From Coriobacteriia bacterium (GTDB taxonomy: Bacteria > Actinomycetota > Coriobacteriia > Anaerosomatales > SLCP01), in NCBI GenBank assembly GCA_007123455.1, contig SKKZ01000098.1, positions 1 to 5,312 of the forward strand: a stretch of DNA of 5,312 bases, read 5' to 3'. Within the stretch, counting starts at the first letter, position 1. Each line of letters opens with the position of its first letter. Below, one piece after another: positions 4,894-5,312 of the stretch. Under the pieces are notes generated by a model. It worked only from the letters and a program-made list of their open reading frames with translations. It searched no databases and had not been told where the DNA came from. The position numbers were made by a program, and so were the translations under genes.

Positions 4894-4902
4894 TTCTAGC
4901 AT
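4874..4902 (+). promoter_or_regulatory. Main sigma70-type dnaK promoter
   Basis: A perfect -35, TTGACA (4874-4879), is followed after exactly 17 bp by the -10 TAGCAT (4897-4902; 4 of 6, with TA...T kept). The start would be near 4909, about 78 nt before the dnaK ATG. Confidence 0.75.
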
Positions 4903-4911
4903 CCGAACGTG

Positions 4912-4961
4912 CGCCGCTCTTCGCGGCGTCGACACACAGAGAACAGCGCCCCGAGGGGCGC
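4912..4961 (+). other. Two GC hairpins in the dnaK 5' leader
   Basis: CGCCGC/GCGGCG (4912-4917 with 4923-4928, TCTTC loop) is followed by GCGCCC/GGGCGC (4946-4951 with 4956-4961, CGAG loop). The second ends about 11 nt before the AAGGAG site. They could stabilise the mRNA; no thermosensor masking of the ribosome site is visible. Confidence 0.4.
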
Positions 4962-4986
4962 GAAGGGCAGGAAAGGAGATTCATCC

Positions 4987-5312
4987 ATGGGAAAGGTCAT
5001 CGGTATAGACCTCGGTACGACAAACTCCGCGGTCGCCGTGCTCGAGGGCGGTGAGCCGTCAGTCATCATCAACGCCGAGGGCGATCGTACGACACCTTCG
5101 GTCGTCGCGTTCCGCAAGGACGGGGAGCGCGTTGTTGGTAAGGCCGCGAAGAACCAGGCGATCACGAATCCCGAGAACACGATCACCTCGATCAAGCGCT
5201 TCATCGGACGCAAGTACGAGGAGACGGAGTCGGAGCGCAAGACGATCGCCTACAACGTGAAGAAGGGCAAGGACGGCCGCACGAACGTCGATGTCGAGGG
5301 CAAGACCTACAC
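4987..5312 (+). CDS. dnaK: Chaperone DnaK (Hsp70), N-terminal part; runs off the window
   Basis: The first 108 codons of an Hsp70 ATPase domain are present; a full DnaK has about 600 residues or more. The N-terminal phosphate-binding signature IGIDLGTTNSAVAV (from residue 5) is followed by the DnaK-typical NAEGDRTTPSVVAF and the TITSIKRFIGRK segment. DnaK binds unfolded peptide segments in an ATP-driven cycle with DnaJ and GrpE in the cytoplasm. The ATG at 4987 has AAGGAGA (4973-4979) 7 nt upstream. The gene is preceded by a strong promoter with a HAIR-like operator, so repression by HspR and heat induction are expected. By analogy with other actinobacteria, grpE, dnaJ and hspR may follow, but they lie outside this window. 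Confidence 0.98.
   Translation, partial: MGKVIGIDLGTTNSAVAVLEGGEPSVIINAEGDRTTPSVVAFRKDGERVVGKAAKNQAITNPENTITSIKRFIGRKYEETESERKTIAYNVKKGKDGRTNVDVEGKTY

Noticed and set aside
4866..4986. CIRCE element (HrcA operator) upstream of dnaK.
   Set aside because: No TTAGCACTC-N9-GAGTGCTAA-like repeat is present; the HAIR-like element explains the site better.
1..5312. CRISPR arrays, insertion sequences, tRNA or rRNA genes.
   Set aside because: No direct repeats with spacers, transposase, terminal repeats or RNA-gene signatures were seen on either strand.

Overview
This window looks like chromosomal DNA from a high-GC actinobacterium. Coriobacteriia or a related anaerobic lineage is my best guess. The reasons are the strongly GC-biased third positions, a class E-type sortase, a HAIR-like (HspR) operator on the dnaK promoter, and a small 2[4Fe-4S] ferredoxin. 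The species cannot be named from the sequence alone.

Layout. (i) 1-1101 (+) is the 3' part of a cell-wall-anchored surface protein with three DUF11-like beta-sandwich repeats and a C-terminal LPFTG sorting signal. (ii) 1102-1217 is a short convergent gap filled by three successive inverted repeats, one a very strong GC hairpin. (iii) 1218-1943 (-) encodes a secreted protein with a C-terminal HExxH zinc-metallopeptidase motif. Its roughly 180-nt leader carries a clear cyclic-di-GMP-I (GEMM-I) riboswitch at about 2046-2125 on the minus strand. (iv) 2126-2275 is a divergent regulatory gap. (v) 2276-4499 (+) is a tight three-gene operon: class E-type sortase, NAD-dependent sugar-nucleotide epimerase, and a degenerate uracil-DNA-glycosylase-like protein (ATGA overlap). 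(vi) 4518-4706 (-) is a 62-residue 2[4Fe-4S] ferredoxin with its own sigma70-type promoter. (vii) 4987 to the end (+) is the start of dnaK. A consensus-like sigma70 promoter overlaps a HAIR-like operator ahead of it, with a possible general-stress (SigB/SigF-type) promoter further upstream.

How it may work together. The most interesting unit is the left half: an LPxTG-anchored repeat protein, a secreted metallopeptidase under a c-di-GMP riboswitch, and a sortase, all within 3 kb. This resembles in logic the Clostridioides difficile arrangement in which c-di-GMP riboswitches control a secreted protease (Zmp1/PPEP-1) and sortase-anchored adhesins. The inferred role is a c-di-GMP-controlled switch of surface attachment. 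The parallel is one of organisation and regulation; homology is not shown here. The right half (ferredoxin, dnaK) appears to be unrelated housekeeping and stress functions.
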